Notes: generated by a model from the sequence alone, not told the origin. A stretch of DNA of 64,000 bases from Cyanophora paradoxa (GCA_004431415.1 QPMI01000395.1:434001-498000); one strand, 5' to 3'. Numbered from the stretch's first letter, positions 15,001 to 28,004 are shown. Made by a program: numbers and translations.

Positions 15001-18000
15001 GAATCCCCGACGACAGCCAACAGCCCACCGCACCTCACGTTGAGGAGCACCGTCTGCGTGTCGAGGTGGAAGACCTGGAAGCCCACTTGCCGAGGCGAGA
15101 CCACGATGTCGTTGACAGTGAGGACCTCCACTCGGATAGTGGTTCTCGCCACCACCTTCCCGTTCGCGAGAGCAACAATGACAGCGTTTCCACGCGAGCC
15201 GCCGGCGCGGAACACGAAGGAAGTCGAGCTGAAGACCGGCGGAAGCTCCCCCGACACCTCGCCATTTCTCACGGCCAGCGACACGCCGTCCCAGGCCACC
15301 GCCGCCCAGGCCCGCCGCAGCTGGAGCGTGCACGTCGTCGTCTCGCTGCCCCACAGGCCCGTCGAGCTGCAGTGCAGGCTCGAGCTCTGGTCCGGCATCC
15401 CTGCGCCCCGCGTCCCGCATCAGCTCCTGAGCTGCCGCCCGCCGCCCCGCAAAACGCACCCAGCATCTCGAGGGCGAACGAAGCCAGACGTCCCGCCGTC
15501 AAGTTGAAGCCAACGCGCTCCGCGACGACCGTTGCATTGGCCGTCGCGTTCGTCGCGTTCGCGGCCCCGCCGATGGGCACGCTCAGGAAGAACTCGTGGG
15601 AGGCCAGCGGCCCGAGCCACACGCTGTTGCCGGTCGCATTGCGCCCCGAGATCACCGCCACCCGCAGCGACGACGGGTCCGCCTGCACGGGCGCCCCGCA
15701 GGACCGCAGCGCCAGCGTGCAGTTGAGCAACGTGTTCGGCCGCACGACCGTCTTCTCGCACAGCAGCGTCGACGTGCTGTCCGGCACCGCATCTGCGCGC
15801 AGCAAAGGCGTCGGAAACGTGCATGCCCAAATCACATAACTGGACGTCGCTGCTCATGATCAGGCGCACCTCTGGGCTTAGGCGCGGCGCCCGTCGCCGG
15901 CCAGGACGGCGGCGACGGCCAGTTTGGCTTCGGGAAGAGCGTTCCCAGCTCGAACACGAACGCCGACACCGCCACCAGCACCTCTTCACGACCTTCCACC
16001 ACCAGCCGCAGCGTCGCCGAGCTCGCCCCCAGCGCCGCCCGCCGCGAGTCCAGCGTCACTGCCAGCTCCACGCTCCCGTTCGGGCCCACCGAGCCCCGCC
16101 GCGGCCACACCTCCACGTGCGCCGGTACGCTCGCCTCGTCCACCTCGAACGAAACCGCCGTGAACTCAGCTGGGTTCCGCAGCCGCAGTCGCTGCATGGA
16201 TGAACGCGGCCGCGGCGCGCTGAACTTCAGCTCCGCCGCGCTCGCCTCCAGCCGCGCGGGCACCACCGTCACGTTCACCCCCGACGACCGCGCCGGGAAC
16301 CGCAGCTCGCCAGGCACCCGCGACGACGACGCCTCCCCGTCCACCGCCACCAGCCGCGTCCCGTCCAGCACGCCGACGCCCGCGCCCCGCACCAGCGCCG
16401 TCGCCGCCGCCTGCCCGCGCGCCGGCACCACCACCGCGGACGGCCACACCGACACCGCCGGCTCGCTCCGCGCGAAGATCGCCACCACCGGCGACCCCAG
16501 CGGGTTCGTCAGCCGCATCTCCACTTGCGACACCTGCGTCGACAGCACCAAGACGGCGCCCGACAGCAGCTCCACGCCCAGCTGCGGCGTCTGCAGGTCC
16601 ACCGACAGGTTGAACGCCATCGGGTACTTCCGCAGGCCCCAGCCCCAGCCCCAGTCCGCATCGGACAGATCCAGCTTCACCGGCACCGCCTGCGGGCCGT
16701 CCAGCACCACGCTCGCCGACGGCACCTCCGCCTCCACGGGAAGCGCCGCCCCAGCCTCGACGCGGTCCGACGCCGGCCACAGCCGCCCCGTCGAGTTCGC
16801 CGACACCGCGTACGCCACCGCCGCGAACGAGTACGGGTTCCGGAGCACCACGGGCTTGCTCATCCGCCTCGCTCGCAGCAGCACGCCGAAGTCCGTGTTC
16901 TGCGCCTCCAGGCGCGGCGTACGCGCCTCCGACGCCAGCGGCACCGCGAAGACCGCGAGCTCTGTCCCGTTCGCCAGCCGGCGCCAGCCGTCCACCATCG
17001 CGCTCGCCAGGTCGTCGAGTTGGTACTCGCTGGACACCGTCACGTAGAGATCCACGGAGCCGTTCGCTGGCAGATACACAGTCGACGGCTGCACCGACAC
17101 GAACGGCACCGATGCGCCCACCGACACCACCGTGCTCACGGGCTTGACGTTGATGACCCGCAGCCGCGTCGAGCGCGCAGTCGGCCGTAGCTGTGTCACG
17201 TTCAGGCTCGCAGGCTCCGTCTCGAACCGCGCCTCGAACGACTCCGCAGTCACCGAGAAGAGCGTCACGGCCAGCGCCCCCGTCGCCCGCGGCGCCTTGA
17301 TCACGCCCCGCACGGGGATCGCGCCGAGCGGCGTAAGCAGCCCCAGCGCCGCCCGCCACGATGCAAAGGTCGCGTTGATCCGCACAGACTGCCGCGACCC
17401 CAGTGTCCCGTTGCTCGGCGACACCGACAGCCACGACAAGAGCGGCTCCACGGAGCGGTCCGCCGACCAGTCGATCGCGAAGTCCGTCGGGTTGCTGCGC
17501 GACCCTCCATCAGCGCCCTGAATCCCCGACGACAGCCAACAGCCCACCGCACCTCACGTTGAGGAGCACCGTCTGCGTGTCGAGGTGGAAGACCTGGAAG
17601 CCCACTTGCCGAGGCGAGACCACGATGTCGTTGACAGTGAGGACCTCCACGCGGATAGTGGTTCTCGCCACCACCTTCCCGTTCGCGAGAGCAACAATAA
17701 CCGCATCTCCACGCGAGCCGCCGGCGCGGAACACGAAGGACGTCGAGCTGAAGACCGGCGGCAGCTCCCCCGACACCTCGCCGTTCGTCACGGCCAGCGA
17801 CACGCCGTCCCAGGCCACCGCCGCCCAGGCCCGCCGCAGCTGGAGCGTGCACGTCGTCGTCTCGCTGCCCCACAGGCCCGTCGAGCTGCAGTGCAGGCTC
17901 GAGCTCTGGTCCGGCATCCCTGCGCCCCGCGTCCCGCATCAGCTCCTGAGCTGCCGCCCGCCGCCCCGCAAAACGCACCCAGCATCTCGAGGGCGAACGA

Positions 18001-21000
18001 AGCCAGACGTCCCGCCGTCAAGTTGAAGCCAACGCGCTCCGCGACGACCGTTGCATTGGCCGTCGCGTTCGTCGCGTTCGCGGCCCCGCCGATGGGCACG
18101 CTCAGGAAGAACTCGTGGGAGGCCAGCGGCCCGAGCCACACGCTGTTGCCGGTCGCATTGCGCCCCGAGATCACCGCCACCCGCAGCGACGACGGGTCCG
18201 CCTGCACGGGCGCCCCGCAGGACCGCAGCGCCAGCGTGCAGTTGAGCAACGTGTTCGGCCGCACGACCGTCTTCTCGCACAGCAGCGTCGACGTGCTGTC
18301 CGGCACCGCATCTGCGCGCAGCAAAGGCGTCGGAAACGTGCATGCCCAAATCACATAACTGGACGTCGCTGCTCATGATCAGGCGCACCTCTGGGCTTAG
18401 GCGCGGCGCCCGTCGCCGGCCAGGACGGCGGCGACGGCCAGTTTGGCTTCGGGAAGAGCGTTCCCAGCTCGAACACGAACGCCGACACCGCCACCAGCAC
18501 CTCTTCACGGCCTTCCACCACCAGCCGCAGCGTCGCCGAGCTCGCCCCCAGCGCCGCCCGCCGCGAGTCCAGCGTCACTGCCAGCTCCACGCTCCCGTTC
18601 GGGCCCACCGAGCCCCGCCGCGGCCACACCTCCACGTGCGCCGGTACGCTCGCCTCGTCCACCTCGAACGAAACCGCCGTGAACTCAGCTGGGTTCCGCA
18701 GCCGCAGTCGCTGCATGGATGAACGCGGCCGCGGCGCGCTGAACTTCAGCTCCGCCGCGCTCGCCTCCAGCCGCGCGGGCACCACCGTCACGTTCACCCC
18801 CGACGACCGCGCCGGGAACCGCAGCTCGCCAGGCACCCGCGACGACGACGCCTCCCCGTCCACCGCCACCAGCCGCGTCCCGTCCAGCACGCCGACGCCC
18901 GCGCCCCGCACCAGCGCCGTCGCCCCCGCCTGCCCGCGCGCCGGCACCACCACCGCGGACGGCCACACCGACACCGCCGGCTCGCTCCGCGCGAAGATCG
19001 CCACCACCGGCGACCCCAGCGGGTTCGTCAGCCGCATCTCCACTTGCGACACCTGCGTCGACAGCACCGAGACGGCGCTAGACAGCAGTTCCACGCTCAG
19101 CTGCGGCGTCTGCAGGTCCACCGACAGGTTGAACGCCATCGGGTACTTCCGCAGGCCCCAGCCCCAGCCCCAGTCCGCATCGGACAGATCCAGCTTCACC
19201 GGCACCGCCTGCGGGCCGTCCAGCACCACGCTCGCCGACGGCACCTCCGCCTCCACGGGAAGCGCCGCCCCAGCCTCGACGCGGTCCGACGCCGGCCACA
19301 GCCGCCCCGTCGAGTTCGCCGACACCGCGTACACCACCGCCGCGAACGAGTACGGGTTCCGGAGCACCACGGGCTTGCTCATCCGCCTCGCTCGCAGCAG
19401 CACGCCGAAGTCCGTGTTCTGCGCCTCCAGGCGTGGCGTCCGCGCCTCCGACGCCAGCGGCACCGCGAAGACCGCGAGCTCTGTCCCGTTCGCCAGCCGG
19501 CGCCAGCCGTCCACCATCGCGCTCGCCAGGTCGTCGAGTTGGTACTCGCTGGACACCGTCACGTAGAGATCCACGGAGCCGTTCGCTGGCAGATACACAG
19601 TCGACGGCTGCACCGACACGAACGGCACCGATGCGCCCACCGACACCACCGTGCTCACGGGCTTGACGTTGATGACCCGCAGCCGCGTCAAGCGCGCAGT
19701 CGGCCGTAGCTGTGTCACGTTCAGGCTCGCAGGCTCCGTCTCGAACCGCGCCTCGAACGACTCCGCAGTCACCGAGAAGAGCGTCACGGCCAGCGCCCCC
19801 GTCGCCCGCGGCGCCTTGATCACGCCCCGCACGGGGATCGCGCCGAGCGGCGTGAGCAGCCCCGGCGCCGCCCGCCACGATGCAAAGGTCGCGTTGATCC
19901 GCACAGACTGCCGCGGCGCCAGCGTCCCGTTGCTCGGCGACACCGACAGCCACGACGAGAGCGGCTCCACGGAGCGGTCCGCCGACCAGTCGATCGCGAA
20001 GTTCGTCGGGTTGCTGCGCGACCCTCCATCAGCGCCCCGAATCCCCGACGACAGCCAACAGCCCACCGCACCTCACGTTGAGGAGCACCGTCTGCGTGTC
20101 GAGGTGGAAGACCTGGAAGCCCACTTGCCGAGGCGAGACCACGATGTCGTTGACAGTGAGGACCTCCACGCGGATAGTGGTTCTCGCCACCACCTTCCCG
20201 TTCGCGAGAGCAACAATAACCGCATCTCCACGCGAGCCGCCGGCGCGGAACACGAAGGACGTCGAGCTGAAGACCGGCGGCAGCTCCCCCGACACCTCGC
20301 CGTTCGTCACGGCCAGCGACACGCCGTCCCAGGCCACCGCCGCCCAGGCCCGCCGCAGCTGGAGCGTGCACGTCGTCGTCTCGCTGCCCCACAGGCCCGT
20401 CGAGCTGCAGTGCAGGCTCGAGCTCTGGTCCGGCATCCCTGCGCCCCGCGTCCCGCATCAGCTCCTGAGCTGCCGCCCGCCGCCCCGCAAAACGCACCCA
20501 GCATCTCGAGGGCGAACGAAGCCAGACGTCCCGCCGTCAAGTTGAAGCCAACGCGCTCCGCGACGACCGTTGCATTGGCCGTCGCGTTCGTCGCGTTCGC
20601 GGCCCCGCCGATGGGCACGCTCAGGAAGAACTCGTGGGAGGCCAGCGGCCCGAGCCACACGCTGTTGCCGGTCGCATTGCGCCCCGAGATCACCGCCACC
20701 CGCAGCGACGACGGGTCCGCCTGCACGGGCGCCCCGCAGGACCGCAGCGCCAGCGTGCAGTTGAGCAACGTGTTCGGCCGCACGACCGTCTTCTCGCACA
20801 GCAGCGTCGACGTGCTGTCCGGCACCGCATCTGCGCGCAGCAAAGGCGTCGGAAACGTGCATGCCCAAATCACATAACTGGACGTCGCTGCTCATGATCA
20901 GGCGCACCTCTGGGCTTAGGCGCGGCGCCCGTCGCCGGCCAGGACGGCGGCGACGGCCAGTTTGGCTTCGGGAAGAGCGTTCCCAGCTCGAACACGAACG

Positions 21001-24000
21001 CCGACACCGCCACCAGCACCTCTTCACGGCCTTCCACCACCAGCCGCAGCGTCGCCGAGCTCGCCCCCAGCGCCGCCCGCCGCGAGTCCAGCGTCACTGC
21101 CAGCTCCACGCTCCCGTTCGGGCCCACCGAGCCCCGCCGCGGCCACACCTCCACGTGCGCCGGTACGCTCGCCTCGTCCACCTCGAACGAAACCGCCGTG
21201 AACTCAGCTGGGTTCCGCAGCCGCAGTCGCTGCATGGATGAACGCGGCCGCGGCGCGCTGAACTTCAGCTCCGCCACGCTCGCCTCCAGCCGCGCGGGCA
21301 CCACCGTCACGTTCACCCCCGACGACCGCGCCGGGAACCGCAGCTCGCCAGGCACCCGCGACGACGACGCCTCCCCGTCCACCGCCACCAGCCGCGTCCC
21401 GTCCAGCACGCCGACGCCCGCGCCCCGCACCAGCGCCGTCGCCGCCGCCTGCCCGCGCGCCGGCACCACCACCGCGGACGGCCACACCGACACCGCCGGC
21501 TCGCTCCGCGCGAAGATCGCCACCACCGGCGACCCCAGCGGGTTCGTCAGCCGCATCTCCACTTGCGACACCTGCGTCGACAGCACCGAGACGGCGCTAG
21601 ACAGCAGCTCCACGCTCAGCTGCGGTGTCTGCAGGTCCACCGACAGGTTGAACGCCATCGGGTACTTCCGCAGGCCCCAGCCCCAGCCCCAGTCCGCATC
21701 GGACAGATCCAGCTTCACCGGCACCGCCTGCGGGCCGTCCAGCACCACGCTCGCCGACGGCACCTCCGCCTCCACGGGAAGCGCCGCCCCAGCCTCGACG
21801 CGGTCCGACGCCGGCCACAGCCGCCCCGTCGAGTTCGCCGACACCGCGTACGCCACCGCCGCGAACGAGTACGGGTTCCGGAGCACCACGGGCTTGCTCA
21901 TCCGCCTCGCTCGCAGCAGCACGCCGAAGTCCGTGTTCTGCGCCTCCAGGCGTGGCGTCCGCGCCTCCGACGCCAGCGGCACCGCGAAGACCGCGAGCTC
22001 TGTCCCGTTCGCCAGCCGGCGCCAGCCGTCCACCATCGCGCTCGCCAGGTCGTCGAGTTGGTACTCGCTGGACACCGTCACGTAGAGATCCACGGAGCCG
22101 TTCGCCGGCAGATACACAGTCGACGGCTGCACCGACACGAACGGCACCGATGCGCCCACCGACACCACCGTGCTCACGGGCTTGACGTTGATGACCCGCA
22201 GCCGCGTCGAGCGCGCAGTCGGCCGTAGCTGTGTCACGTTCAGGCTCGCAGGCTCCGTCTCGAACCGCGCCTCGAACGACTCCGCGGTCACCGAGAAGAG
22301 CGTCACGGCCAGCGCCCCCGTCGCCCGCGGCGCCTTGATCACGCCCCGCACAGGGATCGCGCCGAGCGGCGTGAGCAGCCCCGGCGCCGCCCGCCACGAT
22401 GCAAAGGTCGCGTTGATCCGCACAGACTGCCGCGGCGCCAGCGTCCCGTTGCTCGGCGACACCGACAGCCACGACGAGAGCGGCTCCACGGAGCGGTCCG
22501 CCGACCAGTCGATCGCGAAGTTCGTCGGGTTGCTGCGCGACCCTCCATCAGCGCCCCGAATCCCCGACGACAGCCAACAGCCCACCGCACCTCACGTTGA
22601 GGAGCACCGTCTGCGTGTCGAGGTGGAAGACCTGGAAGCCCACTTGCCGAGGCGAGACCACGATGTCGTTGACAGTGAGGACCTCCACGCGGATAGTGGT
22701 TCTCGCCACCACCTTCCCGTTCGCGAGAGCAACAATAACCGCATCTCCACGCGAGCCGCCCGCGCGGAACACGAAGGACGTCGAGCTGAAGACCGGCGGC
22801 AGCTCCCCCGACACCTCGCCGTTCGTCACGGCCAGCGACACGCCGTCCCAGGCCACCGCCGCCCAGGCCCGCCGCAGCTGGAGCGTGCACGTCGTCGTCT
22901 CGCTGCCCCACAGGCCCGTCGAGCTGCAGTGCAGGCTCGAGCTCTGGTCCGGCATCCCTGCGCCCCGCGTCCTGCATCAGCTCCTGAGCTGCCGCCCGCC
23001 GCCCCGCAAAACGCACCCAGCATCTCGAGGGCGAACGAAGCCAGACGTCCCGCCGTCAAGTTGAAGCCAACGCGCTCCGCGACGACCGTTGCATTGGCCG
23101 TCGCGTTCGTCGCGTTCGCGGCCCCGCCGATGGGCACGCTCAGGAAGAACTCGTGGGAGGCCAGCGGCCCGAGCCACACACTGTTGCCGGTCGCATTGCG
23201 CCCCGAGATCACCGCCACCCGCAGCGACGACGGGTCCGCCTGCACGGGCGCCCCGCAGGACCGCAGCGCCAGCGTGCAGTTGAGCAACGTGTTCGGCCGC
23301 ACGACCGTTTTCTCGCACAGCAGCGTCGACGTGCTGTCCGGCACCGCATCTGCGCGCAGCAAAGGCGTCGGAAACGTGCATGCCCAAATCACATAACTGG
23401 ACGTCGCTGCTCATGATCAGGCGCACCTCTGGGCTTAGGCGCGGCGCCCGTCGCCGGCCAGGACGGCGGCGACGGCCAGTTTGGCTTCGGGAAGAGCGTT
23501 CCCAGCTCGAACACGAACGCCGACACCGCCACCAGCACCTCTTCACGGCCTTCCACCACCAGCCGCAGCGTCGCCGAGCTCGCCCCCAGCGCCGCCCGCC
23601 GCGAGTCCAGCGTCACTGCCAGCTCCACGCTCCCGTTCGGGCCCACCGAGCCCCGCCGCGGCCACACCTCCACGTGCGCCGGTACGCTCGCCTCGTCCAC
23701 CTCGAACGAAACCGCCGTGAACTCAGCTGGGTTCCGCAGCCGCAGTCGCTGCATGGATGAACGCGGCCGCGGCGCGCTGAACTTCAGCTCCGCCGCGCTC
23801 GCCTCCAGCCGCGCGGGCACCACCGTCACGTTCACCCCGACGACCGCGCCGGGAACCGCAGCTCGCCAGGCACCCGCGACGACGACGCCTCCCCGTCCAC
23901 CGCCACCAGCCGCGTCCCGTCCAGCACGCCGACGCCCGCGCCCCGCACCAGCGCCGTCGCCGCCGCCTGCCCGCGCGCCGGCACCACCACCGCGGACGGC

Positions 24001-27000
24001 CACACCGACACCGCCGGCTCGCTCCGCGCGAAGATCGCCACCACCGGCGACCCCAGCGGGTTCGTCAGCCGCATCTCCACTTGCGACACCTGCGTCAACA
24101 GCACCGAGACGGCGCCCGACAGCAGCTCCACGCCCAGCTGCGGCGTCTGCAGGTCCACCGACAGGTTGAACGCCATCGGGTACTTCCGCAGGCCCCAGCC
24201 CCAGCCCCAGTCCGCATCGGACAGATCCAGCTTCACCGGCACCGCCTGCGGGCCGTCCAGCACCACGCTCGCCGACGGCACCTCCGCCTCCACGGGAAGC
24301 GCCGCCCCAGCCTCGACGCGGTCCGACGCCGGCCACAGCCGCCCCGTCGAGTTTGCCGACACCGCGTACGCCACCGCCGCGAACGAGTACGGGTTCCGGA
24401 GCACCACGGGCTTGCTCATCCGCCTCGCTCGCAGCAGCACGCCGAAGTCCGTGTTCTGCGCCTCCAGGCGTGGCGTCCGCGCCTCCGACGCCAGCGGCAC
24501 CGCGAAGACCGCGAGCTCTGTCCCGTTCGCCAGCCGGCGCCAGCCGTCCACCATCGCGCTCGCCAGGTCGTCGAGTTGGTACTCGCTGGACACCGTCACG
24601 TAGAGATCCACGGAGCCGTTCGCCGGCAGATACACAGTCGACGGCTGCACCGACACGAACGGCACCGATGCGCCCACCGACACCACCGTGCTCACGGGCT
24701 TGACGTTGATGACCCGCAGCCGCGTCGAGCGCGCAGCTGGCCGCAGCTGTGTTACGTTCAGGCTCGCAGGCTCCGTCTCGAACCGCGCCTCGAACGACTC
24801 CGCAGTCACCGAGAAGAGCGTCACGGCCAGCGCCCCCGTCGCCCGCGGCGCCTTGATCACGCCCCGCACGGGGATCGCGCCGAGCGGCGTAAGCAGCCCC
24901 AGCGCCGCCCGCCACGATGCAAAGGTCGCGTTGATCCGCACAGACTGCCGCGGCGCCAGCGTCCCGTTGCTCGGCGACACCGACAGCCACGACGAGAGCG
25001 GCTCCACGGAGCGGTCCGCCGACCAGTCGATCGCGAAGTTCGTCGGGTTGCTGCGCGACCCTCCATCAGCGCCCCGAATCCCCGACGACAGCCAACAGCC
25101 CACCGCACCTCACGTTGAGGAGCACCGTCTGCGTGTCGAGGTGGAAGACCTGGAAGCCCACTTGCCGAGGCGAGACCACGATGTCGTTGGCAGTGAGGAC
25201 TTCCACAGGGATCGCGATTCTCGCAACCACCTTCCCGCTTGCGAGGACGACGATGACCGCATTTTCTTGTGAGCCTCCGGCGCGGAACACGAAGGACGTC
25301 GAGCTGAAGACCGGCGGCAGCTCCCCCGACACCTCGCCGTTCGTCACGGCCAGCGACACGCCGTCCCAGGCCACCGCCGCCCAGGCCCGCCGCAGCTGGA
25401 GCGTGCACGTCGTCGTTTCGCCGCCCCACAGGCCCGTCGAGCTGCAGTGCAGGCTCGAGCTCTGGTCCGGCATCCCTGCGCCCCGCGTCCCGCATCAGCT
25501 CCTGAGCTGCCGCTCCCGGCCCCGCTCCGCAAAACGCACCCAGCATCTCGAGGGCGAACGAAGCCAGACGTCCCGCCGTCAAGTTGAAGCCAACGCGCTC
25601 CGCGACGACCGTTGCATTGGCCGTCGCGTTCGTCGCGTTCGCGGCCCCGCCGATGGGCACGCTCAGGAAGAACTCGTGGGAGGCCAGCGGCCCGAGCCAC
25701 ACGCTGTTGCCGGTCGCATTGCGCCCCGAGATCACCGCCACCCGCAGCGACGACGGGTCCGCCTGCACGGGCGCCCCGCAGGACCGCAGCGCCAGCGTGC
25801 AGTTGAGCAAGGTGTCGGGTCGCGCGACCGTCTTCTCGCACAGCAGCGTCGACGTGCTGTCCGGCACCGCGTCTGCGGGCAGCCCCGGGGGCGTCAGCCT
25901 CCGCCCCGCACGGTGCGGATTCGCGTTCAGATCGCGCACCGGGCATGGGGGCGGCGGCCGGCCAGGAAGACGGGGACATGGATGCTGGGTTGGAGGCGGC
26001 CGCGGCGACGTCGACGACCATGATGGAGAGGGAGGCCAGATCGACGGGCACGCGCAGGGCCGGACGGTCCGCGACGCCCACCTCGGCGCGGAGCGCGAGC
26101 GCCGCCGGGGCGTTGCGGGGCGCGAAGGCCGAGACGAGCAGGATCCGGAGCTGGAGGGTTCCGTACCCCGGCAGGCTCCCGGCGTCGGACGACGGGAGGG
26201 CCCAGGGCGGGATCGACTCCGGGAGGAGCCGCCAGCGGATCGGGAAGGGGGAGGGGTTGCGGATCTCGACGAAGAAGGGGGAGGTGGCAGGGGCGTAGAG
26301 CCAGACGGTGGAGGAGGCGGGGGACGCCACGAGGGGGACGTCCGGGATGTGGCGGACGGCGAGGCGGGCCGTGACGAAGGCGCCGCCGGGGAGCGACACG
26401 CCGACGCGCACGTCGCCGGTCAGCTGGCCCGCCTCGAAGCCGAAGTACGTGACGGAGACGAAGGGCGCGAAGCGGCCCTCGACGGCCCCGCCGTCGGAGA
26501 AGAGGCGCAGCGCGGCCTCGGGGACCAGCGCCGGCTCGCCCTCCGCCGTCCGGAGCACCAGCACGCACCGCGTCGACTCGCCCGCGTACAGCTGCGTCGC
26601 CGCGCATCGCACGGTCGAGTGCGCCGCGGACGGGTCGCCTGGCGCCGCGTCAGAGAGGCGAGGCGGGGCGGGCCGGGGCGCGGGGGGGCTCGGGGCGCCG
26701 GGGCGCACTCAGGACGCGAACGACGATAGAGGCGACAACGGTGCCGTCAACGAAGCGCGCGACTTCGACCCTCGCCTCGCGGCGGGCGCCCCAGAGCGAA
26801 AGGCCGAAGTCGAGGGCGGGGCCCCGCGCGGCCGCGGGCGCCGGGGCGTACTCGGCCGGCCGGCCGTCGACGGCGACGCGAAGGTAGACGTCGCTGTCGA
26901 AGGCCGCGGGGACGGGCGCCCCGCAGCTGCGCGCGTGGAAGGTGCAGGCGACGGCCCGCCGCCACGGCTCCACGTGCGTCGCATTGCACTCGATCGACGA

Positions 27001-27500
27001 AGTAGTGTCGACCGCTGCGCCGCGCAGAGTTCGTGAGCACGGCGAAAGGCGAAGGATAGCGGAGCGCGGCACGCACAAGGCGCAGGCGAGGAGGCGATCC
27101 GCGTGGCGGCAGACCAGTGCTCCAGCGCCCCGTTCGATTCGCCGGTCGGCTGCGCTGCCTGGAGCCAGGAACGCACAGCGTAGTACTTCAGGGTCTCCTG
27201 AAACGACACCGGCTCCTCCACGGGCGTGCGCGTCGCTGCAAGACGGTGAGGCACGAAAACGAATCGGCTTCGAGCGACAGGACAGGTCAAGCGTAGGGGC
27301 GGGTCGTCGTGGGCACCTTCGGCGACCCACGCATCGTGCGCGAAGATGATGGTGAGGACCAGGGCAGCGAGAGCGGCGCGCGACGCGCTGCCGCTCCGCG
27401 ACCCCCGTCTGTGGCGCCAACTTCGCGCGTCCTGGCTCTTCTCGACCACGCTTACGGACTTGGACTCTTCCGACATGCTTTCCATGCGTGTGCTGAACAT
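49..27500 (-). CDS. Giant repetitive surface/secreted protein of Ig/BACON-like domains (possibly continues past left edge)
   Basis: The ATG at 27500 starts a basic/serine-rich leader followed by a hydrophobic segment (ALAALVLTIIFAHDAW, about residues 43-58), read as a signal anchor or signal peptide. The rest is repeated beta-sandwich-like units. Two motifs recur: a paired-cysteine start (Cys, about 8-14 residues, Cys, then alternating Leu/Phe, as in IVCDDLAVWAGESTRCNF) and a BACON-like Trp-Leu-x-(Val/Leu)-x-Pro-x-x-Gly turn (SWLSLSPTSG). N-glycosylation sequons are very frequent. Exons join in frame through short GTGCG..GCAG introns: 27-26.7 kb, 26.7-25.9 kb, the array at 25.9-8.15 kb, then about ten exons down to 51. 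The last readable exon either stops at a TAG (49-51) or is spliced at TA|GTGCGT and continues off the window. Total length would be about 8,500 residues. The likely role is an extracellular adhesive or coat protein; this is inference from architecture only. Confidence 0.75.
14267..14270 (-). other. Single-base deletion breaking the frame of array unit 3
   Basis: The other six units have four C (plus strand) between cagccg and gtcgag; this unit has three. The reading frame shifts in the middle of the long exon, which explains why this unit is 2,518 bp rather than 2,519 bp. The cause is either a consensus error at a C run or a genuine lesion that would truncate the giant protein before its C-terminal half. 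Confidence 0.85.
23835..23838 (-). other. Single-base deletion breaking the frame of array unit 7
   Basis: The plus-strand sequence reads ttcaccccgacgacc, where every other unit reads ttcacccccgacgacc. Loss of one C shifts the frame within the long exon of the unit closest to the protein's N-terminus. As with the site near 14267, it lies in a short homopolymer. Confidence 0.85.
27329..27374 (-). other. Predicted signal-anchor / membrane segment of the giant protein
   Basis: A run of hydrophobic residues (ALAALVLTIIFA) follows an Arg/Ser-rich N-terminus and precedes the first cysteine-containing domain. The positive-inside rule would place the N-terminus in the cytoplasm and the repeats outside. 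A cleaved signal peptide with a long n-region is equally possible. Confidence 0.55.
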
Positions 27501-28004
27501 TGCAACACCAGCCAGCCGCCACGAGCCAGCTGACGCGGTCGAGCAAGATCACGCGGCTCGCTGGATCGACCTCGCTATGTGTGCATGCTATCGATGCTGC
27601 AGCTGTGCCGCAGTGTGATGCTCTGTCGCTGCTCGCTGCGAGAGCTCCCTGCACGCGAATCTAGAAGCCGCTGAGGTTGCTCGCCGTCTGAGCCGAGCCA
27701 GCTTGCGGCTTGTGGTCGGCCCACCCCCCCCGTCAGTTGCCCCCCCCCCCAAGATCTTTTTTTCCCTGAGTTCGCGATCGCGCGATCGAACCGGCCACAT
27801 TCAAGCCGCGCCGTGACGCCACAAATGTCCACAATGACGCGCCCTCCACAATGAATGAGCATGAGCCCACCCCATGATCCAAATTTACTAAGTTAGGCCT
27901 ATATCATCAGGCTCTATACATCACCGTCCCATCAGTCCCATCACTCCGCGCGCACATGGTCAGCCTGGCAGCATGCGCAGGCCAGGTACCAGTCCGTGTA
28001 TCCT
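27501..28004. other. Intergenic spacer upstream of the giant gene
   Basis: About 500 bp lie between the giant gene's start and the 3' end of the EF-hand gene. Two poly-C tracts near 27720-27755 are visible, followed by an AT-richer stretch around 27840-27910. No convincing ORF or RNA gene is seen. It should contain the giant gene's promoter, but no clear TATA element was recognised. Confidence 0.5.

Larger units (their letters stand above)
8155..25880 (-). repeat. Seven-copy 2,519-bp coding tandem array within the giant gene
   Basis: Equivalent points recur at 8276, 10795, 13314, 15832, 18351, 20870 and 23389, giving a period of 2,519 bp (2,518 for one unit). Copies are nearly identical at the nucleotide level. 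Each contains three introns of about 58, 77 and 59 nt. Removing them leaves 2,325 nt, exactly 775 codons, so units read into each other in frame. Conserved landmarks per unit are DAVPDSTSTLLCEKT, the sequon cluster NATNATANATV, MPDQSSSLHC, SNPTDFAIDWSADRS and DADWGWGWGL. The flanks (7.9-8.15 kb and 25.88-26.7 kb) carry diverged homologous domains, so the array grew by tandem duplication inside an existing repeat protein. Whether the copy number is real or partly collapsed in assembly cannot be judged here. Confidence 0.93.

Noticed and set aside
8276-25272. Many long plus-strand ORFs across the 2.5-kb array
   Set aside because: They recur with the same period as the minus-strand array and are Arg/His/Pro-rich shadows of GC-rich codons. 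Only the minus-strand frame shows sequons, domain motifs and consistent splice sites.
8155-25880. Satellite or CRISPR-like array
   Set aside because: The units are 2.5-kb coding blocks with introns, not short repeats with unique spacers.
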